DNA of 42,641 bases from CAZPEV01 sp964585635 (GCA_964585635.1 CAZPEV010000007.1:1-42641); one strand, 5' to 3'; positions 22,389 through 30,653 are shown, counted from the first letter of the stretch. Notes: a model not told the origin generated them from the sequence alone. Made by a program: numbers and translations.

Positions 22389-23304
22389 GCTTCTGGGGCT
22401 GGGAATTTCCCCGGTTGACATCTTCGTCTCCATGGAGCACCACCCCGCCCGGGGAAGGAAGATTGATGGTATCGCCGGGAGCCGCCTGATGGCCGGTGGC
22501 GGCCCGGTGCCGACCGCACTCTGCGCCTTCGCCCGGCTGGGCGGCGGGCGGACGGCGCTGGTGGCAGCCTATGGGGATGACTGGTGGGGCACTCTGGCGC
22601 GGCAGGAGCTCGGGCGCTTTGGGATCGATCATTCACGATGCATCATCAGAAAGCGGTGTCCCTCGGCGCTGGCTTTCGCCTGGGTTGAAACCGTCTCCGG
22701 CGACCGGACGATTGTCCTTGATTCGGACGCGCGGTTGTATATCCATCCCGGCGATATCGTCCTGCGGCGACTCCCCCGACCCAAGCTGATTCATCTCGAC
22801 GGTCGGCATGTGGAAGCCGGCCTGAAATTGGCGCGATGGGGACACCGGGTCGGCGCTCAAATCATGCTCGATATCGGCTCGGTCCGCAACCAGGTTGATG
22901 ATCTCTTTCCCTACCTTGATTTCTTCGTCTGCGCCGACCAATTTGCCTGTCACCATTTCCGCACCCGATCGCCGGAAAAGGCCGCGGCCGGATTTCGGAA
23001 GATCGGAATTCCGGAAGTGGTGGTGACATCCGGGACAGCCGGGTCGCTCGGCATCGATGCCGAAGGGAATAGGATTCATCAGAAAGCCTTTAAGGTGGAA
23101 GCCATCGATGTCACCGGCGCCGGGGACGTGTTCCATGGCGCTTACTTGTTCGGCATTCATAAAGGCTGGAATATGGCGCGCAAGCTCCGTTTCGCCTCGG
23201 CGGCGGCGGCGCTAAAGTGCCGCCGCCGGGGCGCCCGCGACGGCATCCCGACCTACAGGCAAACGATTAGATTCATGGCCGACCATGAGGAACGTCATGC
23301 TTGA
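22366..23304 (+). CDS. PfkB-family carbohydrate kinase
   Basis: A 312-residue ribokinase-like ATP-dependent kinase. The substrate-side glycine motif is AGGGPVPTALCAFARLGG. The C-terminal signature DVTGAGDVFHGAY carries the catalytic Asp and anion-hole glycines. The phosphate acceptor (ribose, fructose-6-phosphate, nucleoside or other sugar) cannot be told from sequence. Translation starts at TTG 22366, supported by GGAGG 5 nt upstream and by overlap with yigZ. It overlaps the downstream PAP2 gene by a few bases, suggesting one transcript from dprA onward. Confidence 0.85.
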   Translation: MISSGSIELLGLGISPVDIFVSMEHHPARGRKIDGIAGSRLMAGGGPVPTALCAFARLGGGRTALVAAYGDDWWGTLARQELGRFGIDHSRCIIRKRCPSALAFAWVETVSGDRTIVLDSDARLYIHPGDIVLRRLPRPKLIHLDGRHVEAGLKLARWGHRVGAQIMLDIGSVRNQVDDLFPYLDFFVCADQFACHHFRTRSPEKAAAGFRKIGIPEVVVTSGTAGSLGIDAEGNRIHQKAFKVEAIDVTGAGDVFHGAYLFGIHKGWNMARKLRFASAAAALKCRRRGARDGIPTYRQTIRFMADHEERHA

Positions 23305-23872
23305 ATGGCTTGTGCAGCTTGACCGAACGGTGTTCCTGTTTGTCAACACGACCTTGGCCAATCCGGCGACGGATTGGATCATGCCGGTCGTCACCAACGA
23401 TAATTTCCTCCGCGGCATATATGTCCTTAGCCTGCTCGCCATCCTGGCCGTCGGGCGGAAGCGGGTGATCTGGATGGTGCTGTTCTCGGCCGTCACCGTG
23501 GCGCTGACCGACCAGAGCTCCAGCGCCCTGCTCAAACCGTTATTCGGGCGTCTTCGTCCCTGCCAGGTCATGCCGGTCCATCTGCTGGTTCGTTGCGGCG
23601 CGGGCTTTTCGTTTCCCTCGTCGCATGCCGCCAATCTGTTCGGCCAGGCGCTCTTTGTCGGCCTGCTGTACAAAAAATACTTGCCATATCTGGCGGCGTT
23701 TGCTTTCCTGATAGGCGCGTCACGCATATTTGTCGGCGTCCATTATCCGCTCGACATGCTGGGCGGAATGGCGCTGGGGACAGCCGAGGGAGCGGCCATG
23801 GTCTGGCTCTATCGGCGTTTGATGCCGACGGGCGGAGTCGGACCCAAACCAGATCAAGAACCGATGGAATAA
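23297..23872 (+). CDS. PAP2-family membrane phosphatase
   Basis: A 191-residue integral membrane phosphatase with the three PAP2 motifs in order: KPLFGRLRP (K-x6-RP), PSSHAAN (PSxH) and SRIFVGVHYPLD (SR-x5-H-x3-D). About five transmembrane helices surround them. Family members dephosphorylate undecaprenyl pyrophosphate, phosphatidylglycerol phosphate or other lipid phosphates at the outer face of the inner membrane. Undecaprenyl-pyrophosphate recycling would fit a polysaccharide-making cell, but this is inference. The start ATG 23297 has GAGGA 5 nt upstream; ATG 23285 is an alternative without one. Confidence 0.9.
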   Translation: MLEWLVQLDRTVFLFVNTTLANPATDWIMPVVTNDNFLRGIYVLSLLAILAVGRKRVIWMVLFSAVTVALTDQSSSALLKPLFGRLRPCQVMPVHLLVRCGAGFSFPSSHAANLFGQALFVGLLYKKYLPYLAAFAFLIGASRIFVGVHYPLDMLGGMALGTAEGAAMVWLYRRLMPTGGVGPKPDQEPME

Positions 23873-23923
23873 TTCACCACCCCTGTGGTTCCGATGTTCG
23901 GAACGGGCAACACGAGGGAATAG

Positions 23924-24421
23924 ATGAAGGTCAAAATTTACCAGGGGGATATTACCCGCGCCCCCGCCGACGCCATCGTCAACGCCGCCAACACCCATCT
24001 CTGGATGGGAGCGGGAGTGGCCGGGGCGATCAAACGGCGCGGCGGGCAGATCGTCGAGGATGAGGCGGTGGCGTTGGGGCCGATCGAGCCGGGGGAGGCC
24101 GTGGCGACCACCGCCGGCGACCTGCCGCATACGTACGTGATCCATGCCGCGGGCATGGGGCAAGACCTCAAGACGTCGAGCGAACTGGTTTACCAGAGCA
24201 CCCTCAGCAGCCTGCGCCTGGCCGAGGAGTTGGGCCTGTCGTCGCTGGCCTTTCCGGCCATCGGCACGGGCGTCGGGGGATTGTCGATGGCCGAGTGCGC
24301 GCGGGCCATGAAGAAAGCCCTGGAAGAGTTCGCCCCGGAGGCCCAGGCGCTGACCGAAGTGCATTTCGTCATCTTCGGCAACCGGGATATCGACGAGTTC
24401 CAGGAGACGTTTGAATCGTAG
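23924..24421 (+). CDS. macro-domain protein (ADP-ribose binding or hydrolysis)
   Basis: A 165-residue single macro domain. Typical landmarks are IYQGDITRAPADAIVNAAN at the N-terminus, the GAGVAGAIKRRGG loop, YVIHAAGMG, and the phosphate-binding FPAIGTGVGGLS loop. Bacterial relatives hydrolyse O-acetyl-ADP-ribose or remove ADP-ribose from proteins. The start ATG 23924 has GAGGGA a few nt upstream. It is 51 nt after the PAP2 gene and probably on the same transcript. No ADP-ribosyltransferase or sirtuin is adjacent. Confidence 0.92.
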   Translation: MKVKIYQGDITRAPADAIVNAANTHLWMGAGVAGAIKRRGGQIVEDEAVALGPIEPGEAVATTAGDLPHTYVIHAAGMGQDLKTSSELVYQSTLSSLRLAEELGLSSLAFPAIGTGVGGLSMAECARAMKKALEEFAPEAQALTEVHFVIFGNRDIDEFQETFES

Positions 24422-24448
24422 CTTGCCTTATCCGCATGAGGCCATAGC

Positions 24449-24937
24449 ATGAACGAACATGTTTGCCCCTGGTGGGTGGGGTATCTGCTGGCCAGTCCCA
24501 TCAGGCGGCTATTCCAGAACCCAGAGCGTATTCTGCAATCCCACGTGAAGGCAGGAATGACGATCCTCGACGTCGGGTGCGCCATGGGGTTTTTCACGCT
24601 GCCGATGGCGCGGCTGGTCGGAGACGGCGGCCAGGTCATCGCGGTCGATCTCCAGGAGAAAATGACTCGGTCGCTCAGACGCCGGGCGCGCAAGGCGGAT
24701 TTGCTCCAGCGAATCGAGACCCGCACCTGCAGCGGCACATCGCTTAGTATTGACGATCTGGAAGGCCGGATAGATTTCGCTTTGGCCTTTGCGGTCTTGC
24801 ACGAGATGCCCGATATCGCCGGCGCCCTGGCGAGCATCTCCCGCTCGCTTCGTCCGTCCGGGCGGCTCTTGATTGCTGAACCGACCGGCCATGTCTCTGA
24901 GCAGGAGTTCGGGCGAACGTCGGCGATAGCGGCATGA
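24449..24937 (+). CDS. class I SAM-dependent methyltransferase, truncated by in-frame TGA
   Basis: A 162-residue Rossmann methyltransferase. SAM motif I is ILDVGCAMGFFTLPMA, the acidic end of strand 2 is VIAVDLQEKM, and FALAFAVLHEMPD and LRPSGRLLIAEP form the motif post-I to III region. The protein stops at TGA 24935-24937. Reading on in the same frame gives 25 further sense codons to TGA 25013-25015, and they spell the expected family C-terminus (GLEIIDSPRIRRSRSALL). So either a nonsense mutation has removed the last strand, or the codon is read through. The substrate is unknown. ATG 24449 is used; no strong ribosome binding site is seen. Confidence 0.82.
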   Translation: MNEHVCPWWVGYLLASPIRRLFQNPERILQSHVKAGMTILDVGCAMGFFTLPMARLVGDGGQVIAVDLQEKMTRSLRRRARKADLLQRIETRTCSGTSLSIDDLEGRIDFALAFAVLHEMPDIAGALASISRSLRPSGRLLIAEPTGHVSEQEFGRTSAIAA

Positions 24938-25103
24938 TGCGGGCTCGAAATAATTGATTCACCCCGCATCCGGCGGAGCCGCTCGGCCCTCCTATCCAAG
25001 AAGAGCAATCGTTGACGCGATCCAGGGGCCAAGTCGGACCCGGTTATTGATACCGATACTGCAAACCCAGGGGACTGGTCCTTGGCCAAGGGAAGGACGA
25101 AAT

Positions 25104-25397
25104 ATGAAGGTACTGGGCGTCGAAAAAGATATGCCCGGCGTGACGGGCGAGCAATTCGGCCCGCATCTGAGGGCGGAGGCGGCCCGGGTATGGGAGCTGT
25201 TCCAATCCGGCGCTGTCCGGGAAATCTACTTCAGCAAAGATCATCGCCGGGCGGTGCTGATGCTCGAATGTGCGGACGGCGACGAAGCCAACAGAATATT
25301 GAGTACGATGCCGCTGGTCAAGGAAGGCTTGATCGCGTTTGACATCATTCCCCTGGTTCCCTATCCCGGTTTCGCCCGGTTGTTTGCCAAGGAGTGA
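25104..25397 (+). CDS. small YCII/muconolactone-isomerase-like protein
   Basis: A 97-residue single-domain protein with the ferredoxin-like (dimeric alpha-beta barrel) pattern of a conserved bacterial family: VWELFQSGAVREIYF, AVLMLECADGDEANRIL, and a closing IIPLVPYPGFARLF. The family is annotated variously as YCII-related or muconolactone-isomerase-like; the reaction is unknown. The start ATG 25104 has AAGGA about 6 nt upstream; a longer reading from 24954 lacks one. It is the last gene of the plus-strand run. Confidence 0.75.
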   Translation: MKVLGVEKDMPGVTGEQFGPHLRAEAARVWELFQSGAVREIYFSKDHRRAVLMLECADGDEANRILSTMPLVKEGLIAFDIIPLVPYPGFARLFAKE

Positions 25398-25433
25398 CCG
25401 CCGGAACCAGTGGCGAACGACGAATCGGGCATC

Positions 25434-25512
25434 GTCACCCTGAGCGAAGCGTAGGGTCTCTGGGCATCCATGCTCCGAGATCTCTACTCCGTCGCGCTCC
25501 GTTCAGAATTAC
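25434..25512 (+). repeat. imperfect inverted repeat of the 'GTCACCCTGAGCGAAGCG' type
   Basis: The left arm, beginning GTCACCCTGAGCGAAGCG, is partly complementary to the right arm ending CGCGCTCCGTTCAGAATTAC. The element resembles a widespread interspersed palindromic repeat family seen in many bacterial genomes. It lies just 3' of the YCII-like gene. Confidence 0.5.
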
Positions 25513-25522
25513 ACATTTAATG

Positions 25523-25620
25523 CCCGGTCGATGTCCTCGTCGGCCGGGAGACGTATCTCCGGGAAGATGAAGACCCGCCACAGGCGGGCTGCGCACAAGA
25601 GCTGCCTAAGCCACTTACTC
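25523..25620 (+). repeat. 98-nt direct repeat, left copy (flanks the SBBP gene)
   Basis: Matches 28437-28534 in the same orientation; I count 83 identities of 98. It contains ATCTCCGGGAAGATGAAGAC and the hairpin CCCGCCACAGGCGGG. It lies 165 nt upstream of the SBBP/dockerin gene start. Confidence 0.8.
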
Positions 25621-25660
25621 TTTACGTGCTGCATCCAAGACAGAAGCCGCCCGAAACCGA

Positions 25661-25689
25661 TTGACAAAGAGCGGATTATGGTACATATT
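25661..25689 (+). promoter_or_regulatory. candidate promoter of the SBBP/dockerin gene
   Basis: TTGACA (25661-25666), 17 nt, then CATATT (25684-25689, 4 of 6 to consensus). The predicted leader is about 90 nt and ends in an excellent ribosome binding site, GAGGAGG, 5 nt before ATG 25786. Confidence 0.5.
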
Positions 25690-25785
25690 ATTGCGGCGGG
25701 AGTCTAATCAACATCGAGTATCACATCGCGGGCCATGGTTGAACCTGCCTTATCAACAATTACATCTTTCTCTGAGGAGGTTATA

Positions 25786-28311
25786 ATGAGACTGAAATCA
25801 TCGGTCGTTGGTGCCGCCATGCTATTGGCTTTGGCGCCGACTTTTGCGGCCGACCAAAATCCTTTGGTCATGCAAAAGATGGACCTGATGCCGTTGGCCT
25901 TCACGCAAAACAACGGTCAATGGGCGGACAGCGTGCTGTACCGAGCTGGCGCCAATGGCGCCACGATGTGGTTCACTGACGGTGGCGTTTACTATCAATT
26001 CACCCGGCGTATTCCGAAACCTGATGAAACTTCTGTAGGGGCGGGCGGCCGCACGCCCGTCTTTGATGATCGTTTTGATCGCGGCCAGGACAGCCTTGAA
26101 ACCATGATGATCAAAGCCTCGTTTGTGGGGGCCAACCCGAACCCACGGGTGGCTGGCCAGGCCATAATGGAATACAAATGCAACTACTTCCTCGGTAATG
26201 ATCCCGCCAAATGGCGCACCGACGTTCCCAATTACCAGGCGATTCTGCTGGAGGGTGTGTATCCGGGCATTGACCTGAAGTATTATGGCGATGGCCGCCG
26301 GATGGAATATGATTTTGTAGTTTCCCCCGGCACCGACCCAAGCCAGATTTGTGTGAAATATGATGGTGCTAAATCTCTGAGAGTGGACAAAGCCGGCGGC
26401 CTGGTGGTCGAGACTAAATGGGGAAAGGTGAGTGAGCTGGCACCGATGGCCTACCAGATGGAAAATGGTGAACGGCGCCTTTTGGAGGGCTCATACCTGG
26501 TCGAATCTGACGACATGTTCAGTTTCAGATTGAGCGATGATTACAACCCGGAATTGGCGGTCATTATCGACCCGGTCCTGACATACAGTACGTACCTTGG
26601 GGGACTAGAAAGGGACTGTGCCTTGGATGTCGCAGCCGACGATTCAGGGTATGCATATGTGACAGGACTTACGAATTCGAGCAATTTCCCTATCCTCAAT
26701 CCGTACCAATCGTCCGACAGTGGCGGCACAGACGTTTTTGTTAGTAAACTATCCAAGGAGGGGAGTAGTCTAGTCTATAGTACGTATATAGGCGGAAATG
26801 GTCATGAAAATGCGCATGGAATTGCAGTTGATGACTCCGGTTGTTCTTTCATCACAGGGTACACTAGTTCCACTAACTTCCCGACCGTGAATCCGTTTCA
26901 GACAGATAAAGGGGGGTGGGATACTTTTGTAGCCAAACTGAGCAATACCGGCAATGAACTTGTGTATAGCACATATTTGGGAGGGGGCTATAGCGATTTC
27001 GGAAGAGACATAGACATTGATAGTGTCGGCTGCGCTTATGTCACAGGAGAGACCTTTTCGAGTGATTTCCCTGCAGTCAATCCGATCTATTCATATAAGG
27101 GTCAATGGGATATCTTTATTACAAAGGTCGAAAAAGCCGGAAATGCATTGGTTTATAGCACATGTTTGGGTGGGACAGGCCTCGATGAAGCCGGGGGAAT
27201 CTCTGTGGATAATATCGGATGTGTATATATCACCGGATTTACCCAATCCACGGATTTTCCATGTGTTAATGCTTATCAGTCAAGTTATCAAGGTGGTGTG
27301 TATGACGCAATTGTTGCTAAGATATCAGATGCCGGGAGCAACCTTGTCTTTGCCACGTACCTCGGGGGAGATAGTGCCGACGTCGCATGGGATATAAAGG
27401 TTGATCGAACAGGATACGCCTATGTGACAGGAGAAACGAAATCGACCAATTTCCCCGTTTTCAACTCGTATCAAATCGCTATAGGTGGATGGGACGCCTT
27501 TGTAACCAAATTTTCGAGTACTGGAAGCACACCCATTTATAGTACTTACCTAGGAGGGTCTGCAAATGACTATGGGTACGGAATTGATGTCGACGGGATT
27601 GGCCGAGCCTGTGTCATAGGATATACTGCCTCCTCAGACTTTCCGACAGTCATGCCATATCAAATATTTCAAGGCGACACTGATGTCTTTGTGACCAAGC
27701 TTTCCCAAGGAGGTGACAGCCTAATCTATAGCACTTACCTTGGCGGGGCCGGAAATGACTTTAGTTATGGTGGAATATTTGCGGATAGCTCCGGTTCTGT
27801 TTATGTCGCCGGAGAAACTAATTCCGAGATATTTCCAACTGTTACTCCATATCAAATGCATCAAGGAGGTTATGATGCTTTTGTAGCCAAGCTGTGCGCG
27901 GATTCGGACGGCGATGGCATTGCGGATGTTTCTGATAACTGCACAACCGTTTATAATCCTAATCAGGCGGACGCGGACGCGGATGGTGTTGGCAACGCAT
28001 GCGACAACTGCCCCACCGTCTTCAATCCCGACCAGGCGGATTCCAATAATAATGGGACCGGTGACGCGTGCCTGACATGCTGTGACCTGCCAGGTGATGC
28101 CAATAATGACGGTTCGGTGAATGTGGGCGATGCCGTGTATATCATCAATTATGTTTTCAAGAGCGGCCCCGTGCCACCCTGCAAGTGCGAGGGTGACGCC
28201 AACGGCGACAATGCCATCAACGTTGGCGACGCGGTTTACCTCATTAACTACGTTTTCAAGAGTGGTCCGGCACCCATCTGCAACCTGACAAACCAAATTT
28301 GTCGGCCATAA
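25786..28311 (+). CDS. exported SBBP beta-propeller protein with thrombospondin-3 and dockerin repeats
   Basis: An 841-residue surface protein. A signal peptide (MRLKSSVVGAAMLLALAP, cleaved near TFAAD) is followed by a ~250-residue N-terminal domain (FTQNNGQWADSVLYRAG), usual ahead of SBBP repeats. Seven units then follow, each with Y-S-T-Y-L-G-G or a close variant, VTGxTxSxNFP and FVxKLS; these should form a beta-propeller. Calcium-type thrombospondin-3 repeats (DSDGDGIADVSDNC) come next, and the end holds two dockerin-I-like EF-hand repeats (GDANNDGSVNVGDAVYIIN and GDANGDNAINVGDAVYLIN). No cohesin was seen in the window. The central repeats are clearly less GC-rich than the surroundings. 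ATG 25786 is fixed by GAGGAGG 5 nt upstream. A role in adhesion or surface attachment is inferred. Confidence 0.92.
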   Translation: MRLKSSVVGAAMLLALAPTFAADQNPLVMQKMDLMPLAFTQNNGQWADSVLYRAGANGATMWFTDGGVYYQFTRRIPKPDETSVGAGGRTPVFDDRFDRGQDSLETMMIKASFVGANPNPRVAGQAIMEYKCNYFLGNDPAKWRTDVPNYQAILLEGVYPGIDLKYYGDGRRMEYDFVVSPGTDPSQICVKYDGAKSLRVDKAGGLVVETKWGKVSELAPMAYQMENGERRLLEGSYLVESDDMFSFRLSDDYNPELAVIIDPVLTYSTYLGGLERDCALDVAADDSGYAYVTGLTNSSNFPILNPYQSSDSGGTDVFVSKLSKEGSSLVYSTYIGGNGHENAHGIAVDDSGCSFITGYTSSTNFPTVNPFQTDKGGWDTFVAKLSNTGNELVYSTYLGGGYSDFGRDIDIDSVGCAYVTGETFSSDFPAVNPIYSYKGQWDIFITKVEKAGNALVYSTCLGGTGLDEAGGISVDNIGCVYITGFTQSTDFPCVNAYQSSYQGGVYDAIVAKISDAGSNLVFATYLGGDSADVAWDIKVDRTGYAYVTGETKSTNFPVFNSYQIAIGGWDAFVTKFSSTGSTPIYSTYLGGSANDYGYGIDVDGIGRACVIGYTASSDFPTVMPYQIFQGDTDVFVTKLSQGGDSLIYSTYLGGAGNDFSYGGIFADSSGSVYVAGETNSEIFPTVTPYQMHQGGYDAFVAKLCADSDGDGIADVSDNCTTVYNPNQADADADGVGNACDNCPTVFNPDQADSNNNGTGDACLTCCDLPGDANNDGSVNVGDAVYIINYVFKSGPVPPCKCEGDANGDNAINVGDAVYLINYVFKSGPAPICNLTNQICRP

Positions 28312-28391
28312 GCCTGCACCGCGAAATGGACATGAAGAGGCGATAGTTGAAGCTCGGAAGGCTCTATTTCATCAAGACTGAAACTCAAAAT

Positions 28392-28414
28392 GCCCCGCGA
28401 AAGCGGGGCTTTTT
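28392..28414 (+). terminator. intrinsic terminator of the SBBP/dockerin gene
   Basis: GCCCCGC (28392-28398) pairs perfectly with GCGGGGC (28403-28409) around a GAAA tetraloop and is followed by TTTTT. It lies 80 nt after the stop codon. Confidence 0.85.
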
Positions 28415-28436
28415 ATTCGCCCAGTCGCATTCACTC

Positions 28437-28534
28437 CCCGGTCGATATCCGGATAGGCCGGGAAACGCATCTCCGGGAAGATGAAGACCCGCCACAGGCG
28501 GGGCGCGCACAAAAGCCGCTTAAGTCGCTTACCC
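28437..28534 (+). repeat. 98-nt direct repeat, right copy (flanks the SBBP gene)
   Basis: Second copy of the 25523-25620 element in the same orientation, 22 nt beyond the terminator. The core from ATCTCCGGG through CCCGCCACAGGCGGG is identical in both copies. Confidence 0.8.
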
Positions 28535-28714
28535 TTCGTCTTCTTCCTGCGACGGCCTTTCCAGACGATGGCCGATAACCGTGTGATGCCCCTTAAGGAT
28601 GCTGTTGACGACCCGTGCGAATTTCGCGGGCACCAATGACTGCAGGCCATACAGGTGCCAGATGTTCTTGGCCCCTTTCTTCGCGTAGTGTCCCTGTGGT
28701 TTCCTGGGTGTCAT
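28529..28714 (-). CDS. possible small basic protein (uncertain)
   Basis: A 61-codon ORF whose translation is balanced and Lys/His-rich, with a hydrophobic central stretch (GLQSLVPAKFARVVNSIL) and an acidic tail (QEEDEG). I do not recognise it. There is no ribosome binding site, and its 3' end runs into the 98-nt repeat. It may be a spurious ORF in repeat DNA. Confidence 0.2.
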   Translation of the reverse strand: MTPRKPQGHYAKKGAKNIWHLYGLQSLVPAKFARVVNSILKGHHTVIGHRLERPSQEEDEG

Positions 28715-29110
28715 CGTTACGCCAATACCTTATGGTAGACTGCCTCTTGTTACATTCGCCATATCGGTCGTCGCCGGACGCTTCGCGATTGGCAGCACAT
28801 GGGTATATTAAACCCATGCAATACGATATAAAGATCATACGGCATCTTCGCGATCGCCATTTGAGTTGGCGTGATTTATATTCCTTCTGAAAACGATTGC
28901 GCGGCCGGGTCCTTATTCCACCGCAAGCGCGAGCGTTGAAAAAACTCCCCACCGTCATTGCGAGGCGTCCCGCCACAGGTGGGACGACGTGGCAATCTAA
29001 ATCCTCTTGGTAAAGCCGAGATCGCCACGACCCGCCACAGGCGGGTCTCGCGATGACGAGTTTGATGTTTTTCAGCACGCCCTAGCAGGCGGGTACCCGA
29101 TCAATGGGGA
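28535..29110 (+). other. repeat-rich intergenic region
   Basis: Apart from the doubtful small ORF at its left end, I see no gene here. It holds a 7-bp hairpin CATGGGT/ACCCATG near 28799-28819 and the large composite palindrome at 28953-29058. The longer minus-strand ORF across it is read from that palindrome. Confidence 0.5.
28953..29058 (+). repeat. composite palindromic element with nested hairpins
   Basis: The outer arms CGTCATTGCGAG and CTCGCGATGACG pair with one mismatch, as do GTGGCAATCT and AGATCGCCAC. Each arm encloses its own hairpin (28969-28983 and 29031-29045, both CCCGCCACAGG-GGG). This matches a common interspersed element type of the form CGTCATTGCGAGG...GCAATGACG. Confidence 0.7.
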
Positions 29111-30634
29111 TTAGTCTATGCCAATATCGGCAAAGCCCAGCCAAGTGAGAGTCATATCGATCCAGGCGGCGGTGGCGGCGCGGCCATCGATGTTGCCGGC
29201 GTTGGTGATATTTCCCCAGCCGGCGTCAAGCGAGAAATAGAGGTGCCGGCGGGCATAGTCACCAAGCGGCAGGTACCCTTGTGAGCGGATCGCAACCAAA
29301 AGCGACTTTTCGACCACGCCGGTTGGAAACGGTTCATCATAGTCGCCCGCAGCGGCCATCCAGGGTTCATCCCACGGCTTATGCAGCGAACCCTCGCCAT
29401 GGCGGCGATAGGCCAATTCGATTTCCGCAAACATTGTTGGTCGCGGCCAGATGCGGGCCTTGACGGACAGCGAGTCGGCATCCGGCCCCAGCGGATGGCC
29501 CAAAGGTTTGTCCCGATAAAGGTACCGATTGCGCGGATACAATTGATGATAGGTGCGATTGGTGATGCGTGTGTATTCCAGCTTTATGTCTGCGGCGCAA
29601 CTCCCGATTTGTCCCGCCTTGAAGATACCGACCATTAGGCCGATTTCATTCGGTTCCTGGTCGCCCTGCGATTTGTCGTCTATCTGGAGGTCATCGATAA
29701 TCAACTGGCCATAGGTGATGATCCCTTTGCCCGGCAGGATCGTGAGGTCAAATCCCAGGATGGTGTTGTCATCATCCTTGTTATTGAGCTGGGTGGCATG
29801 GAAGAACTGCAGGGGATTGAGATAATACAACTCCGGTGATCGACCCTCACCGCCGAAGAGGACCGATTCAAACAGCCCCATGCACAGGCGGTGGTGAAGG
29901 CGCAGGTCCAATCGATGGGCCGCCAAATAGCGATTGTCATTGAAGGAGTAGCCGGGAAAGCGGATATAGTCGATGCTGTCGGGGCGGCTTTGATCGAGCC
30001 GGGCGAAAAGGAAATTGAACGTCAGGCGGCCCTTCTCAAATGCCAACGATAACAGGTCCATCGGTTCGGCCGTCTCCGACAAGAAAAGATTCACCCGCTG
30101 CGGCCCCCAGAAGGGACGGAGCCGTCCAAACGTGACAGTGACATTGTCTTTGCGGAAGAAGAGTGCGGCGGTTTCGAGGTCGCCGGTCAGTCCACGGTAT
30201 TTCTTGCCGGTATAGGCCGGGTCAAGCGCCTTGGCCCGGTCAAGGTCGGCGGCGACCAAAGCTCCGAAAAACCTGCCCAGCCGCCAGGCAAGACCTCCTT
30301 GAAATGAAGGGAGGTCATCGCCGTGACGGCGGCGTTCAACTCGCCATCGTTCCGTTCCGAGCGCAAAGACGCGGATGACGTCGGGATTATCATCTTCGCA
30401 CAATTGGAGGGAGGGCGTTGCCAAGAAATCAGGGAACCGCCGGAACCATTCGACGTCACATGGTCCGACCGGAGGCAGCAGCGACCAATCCTGTCCCAGG
30501 ACGCCGTCGCGATAGGCCAGGTCATAGTCCAGACTAAACGGCCTTTGCCCGGCAGGCAAGACATTCACCGCCCCGGCGACCAAGGGCAGGACGAGCAGAA
30601 TCGCCAGCGTGGCTGTAGCAGCGGACAGTTTCAT
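29111..30634 (-). CDS. Wzi-like outer-membrane capsule-assembly protein
   Basis: A 507-residue exported protein: signal peptide MKLSAATATLAILLVLPLVAGA, then a long series of amphipathic, aromatic-bounded strands (FGRLRPFWGPQRVNLFLSE, AHRLDLRLHHRLCMGLFESVLFGG, LEYTRITNRTYHQLYPRNRYLY, KARIWPRPTMFAEIELAYRRHG), as in the Caps_assemb_Wzi beta-barrel family. Wzi binds exported polysaccharide at the cell surface. The FWG and LYYLNPLQFFHA segments are typical of that family. It is the last gene of the polysaccharide run, starting 19 nt after the sugar transferase stop. There is no strong ribosome binding site. The assignment rests on overall pattern and context. Confidence 0.75.
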   Translation of the reverse strand: MKLSAATATLAILLVLPLVAGAVNVLPAGQRPFSLDYDLAYRDGVLGQDWSLLPPVGPCDVEWFRRFPDFLATPSLQLCEDDNPDVIRVFALGTERWRVERRRHGDDLPSFQGGLAWRLGRFFGALVAADLDRAKALDPAYTGKKYRGLTGDLETAALFFRKDNVTVTFGRLRPFWGPQRVNLFLSETAEPMDLLSLAFEKGRLTFNFLFARLDQSRPDSIDYIRFPGYSFNDNRYLAAHRLDLRLHHRLCMGLFESVLFGGEGRSPELYYLNPLQFFHATQLNNKDDDNTILGFDLTILPGKGIITYGQLIIDDLQIDDKSQGDQEPNEIGLMVGIFKAGQIGSCAADIKLEYTRITNRTYHQLYPRNRYLYRDKPLGHPLGPDADSLSVKARIWPRPTMFAEIELAYRRHGEGSLHKPWDEPWMAAAGDYDEPFPTGVVEKSLLVAIRSQGYLPLGDYARRHLYFSLDAGWGNITNAGNIDGRAATAAWIDMTLTWLGFADIGID

Positions 30635-30653
30635 ACTCGTGACTGGGTGATCA

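Noticed and set aside
24935..24970. Treating the methyltransferase TGA as a definite selenocysteine codon
   Set aside because: The stem begins at the TGA itself and encloses a large loop unlike the classical bacterial SECIS, the position is not known to be catalytic, and no selenocysteine gene is in the window. It is kept only as a question.
25434..25620. Possible CRISPR-like or tRNA-like structure among the repeats
   Set aside because: There is no regular repeat-spacer periodicity, no cas gene and no cloverleaf; these are single dispersed palindromic elements.
28593..29078. A 161-codon minus-strand ORF downstream of the SBBP gene
   Set aside because: Much of it is read out of the composite palindrome at 28953-29058, and it has no ribosome binding site or family likeness.
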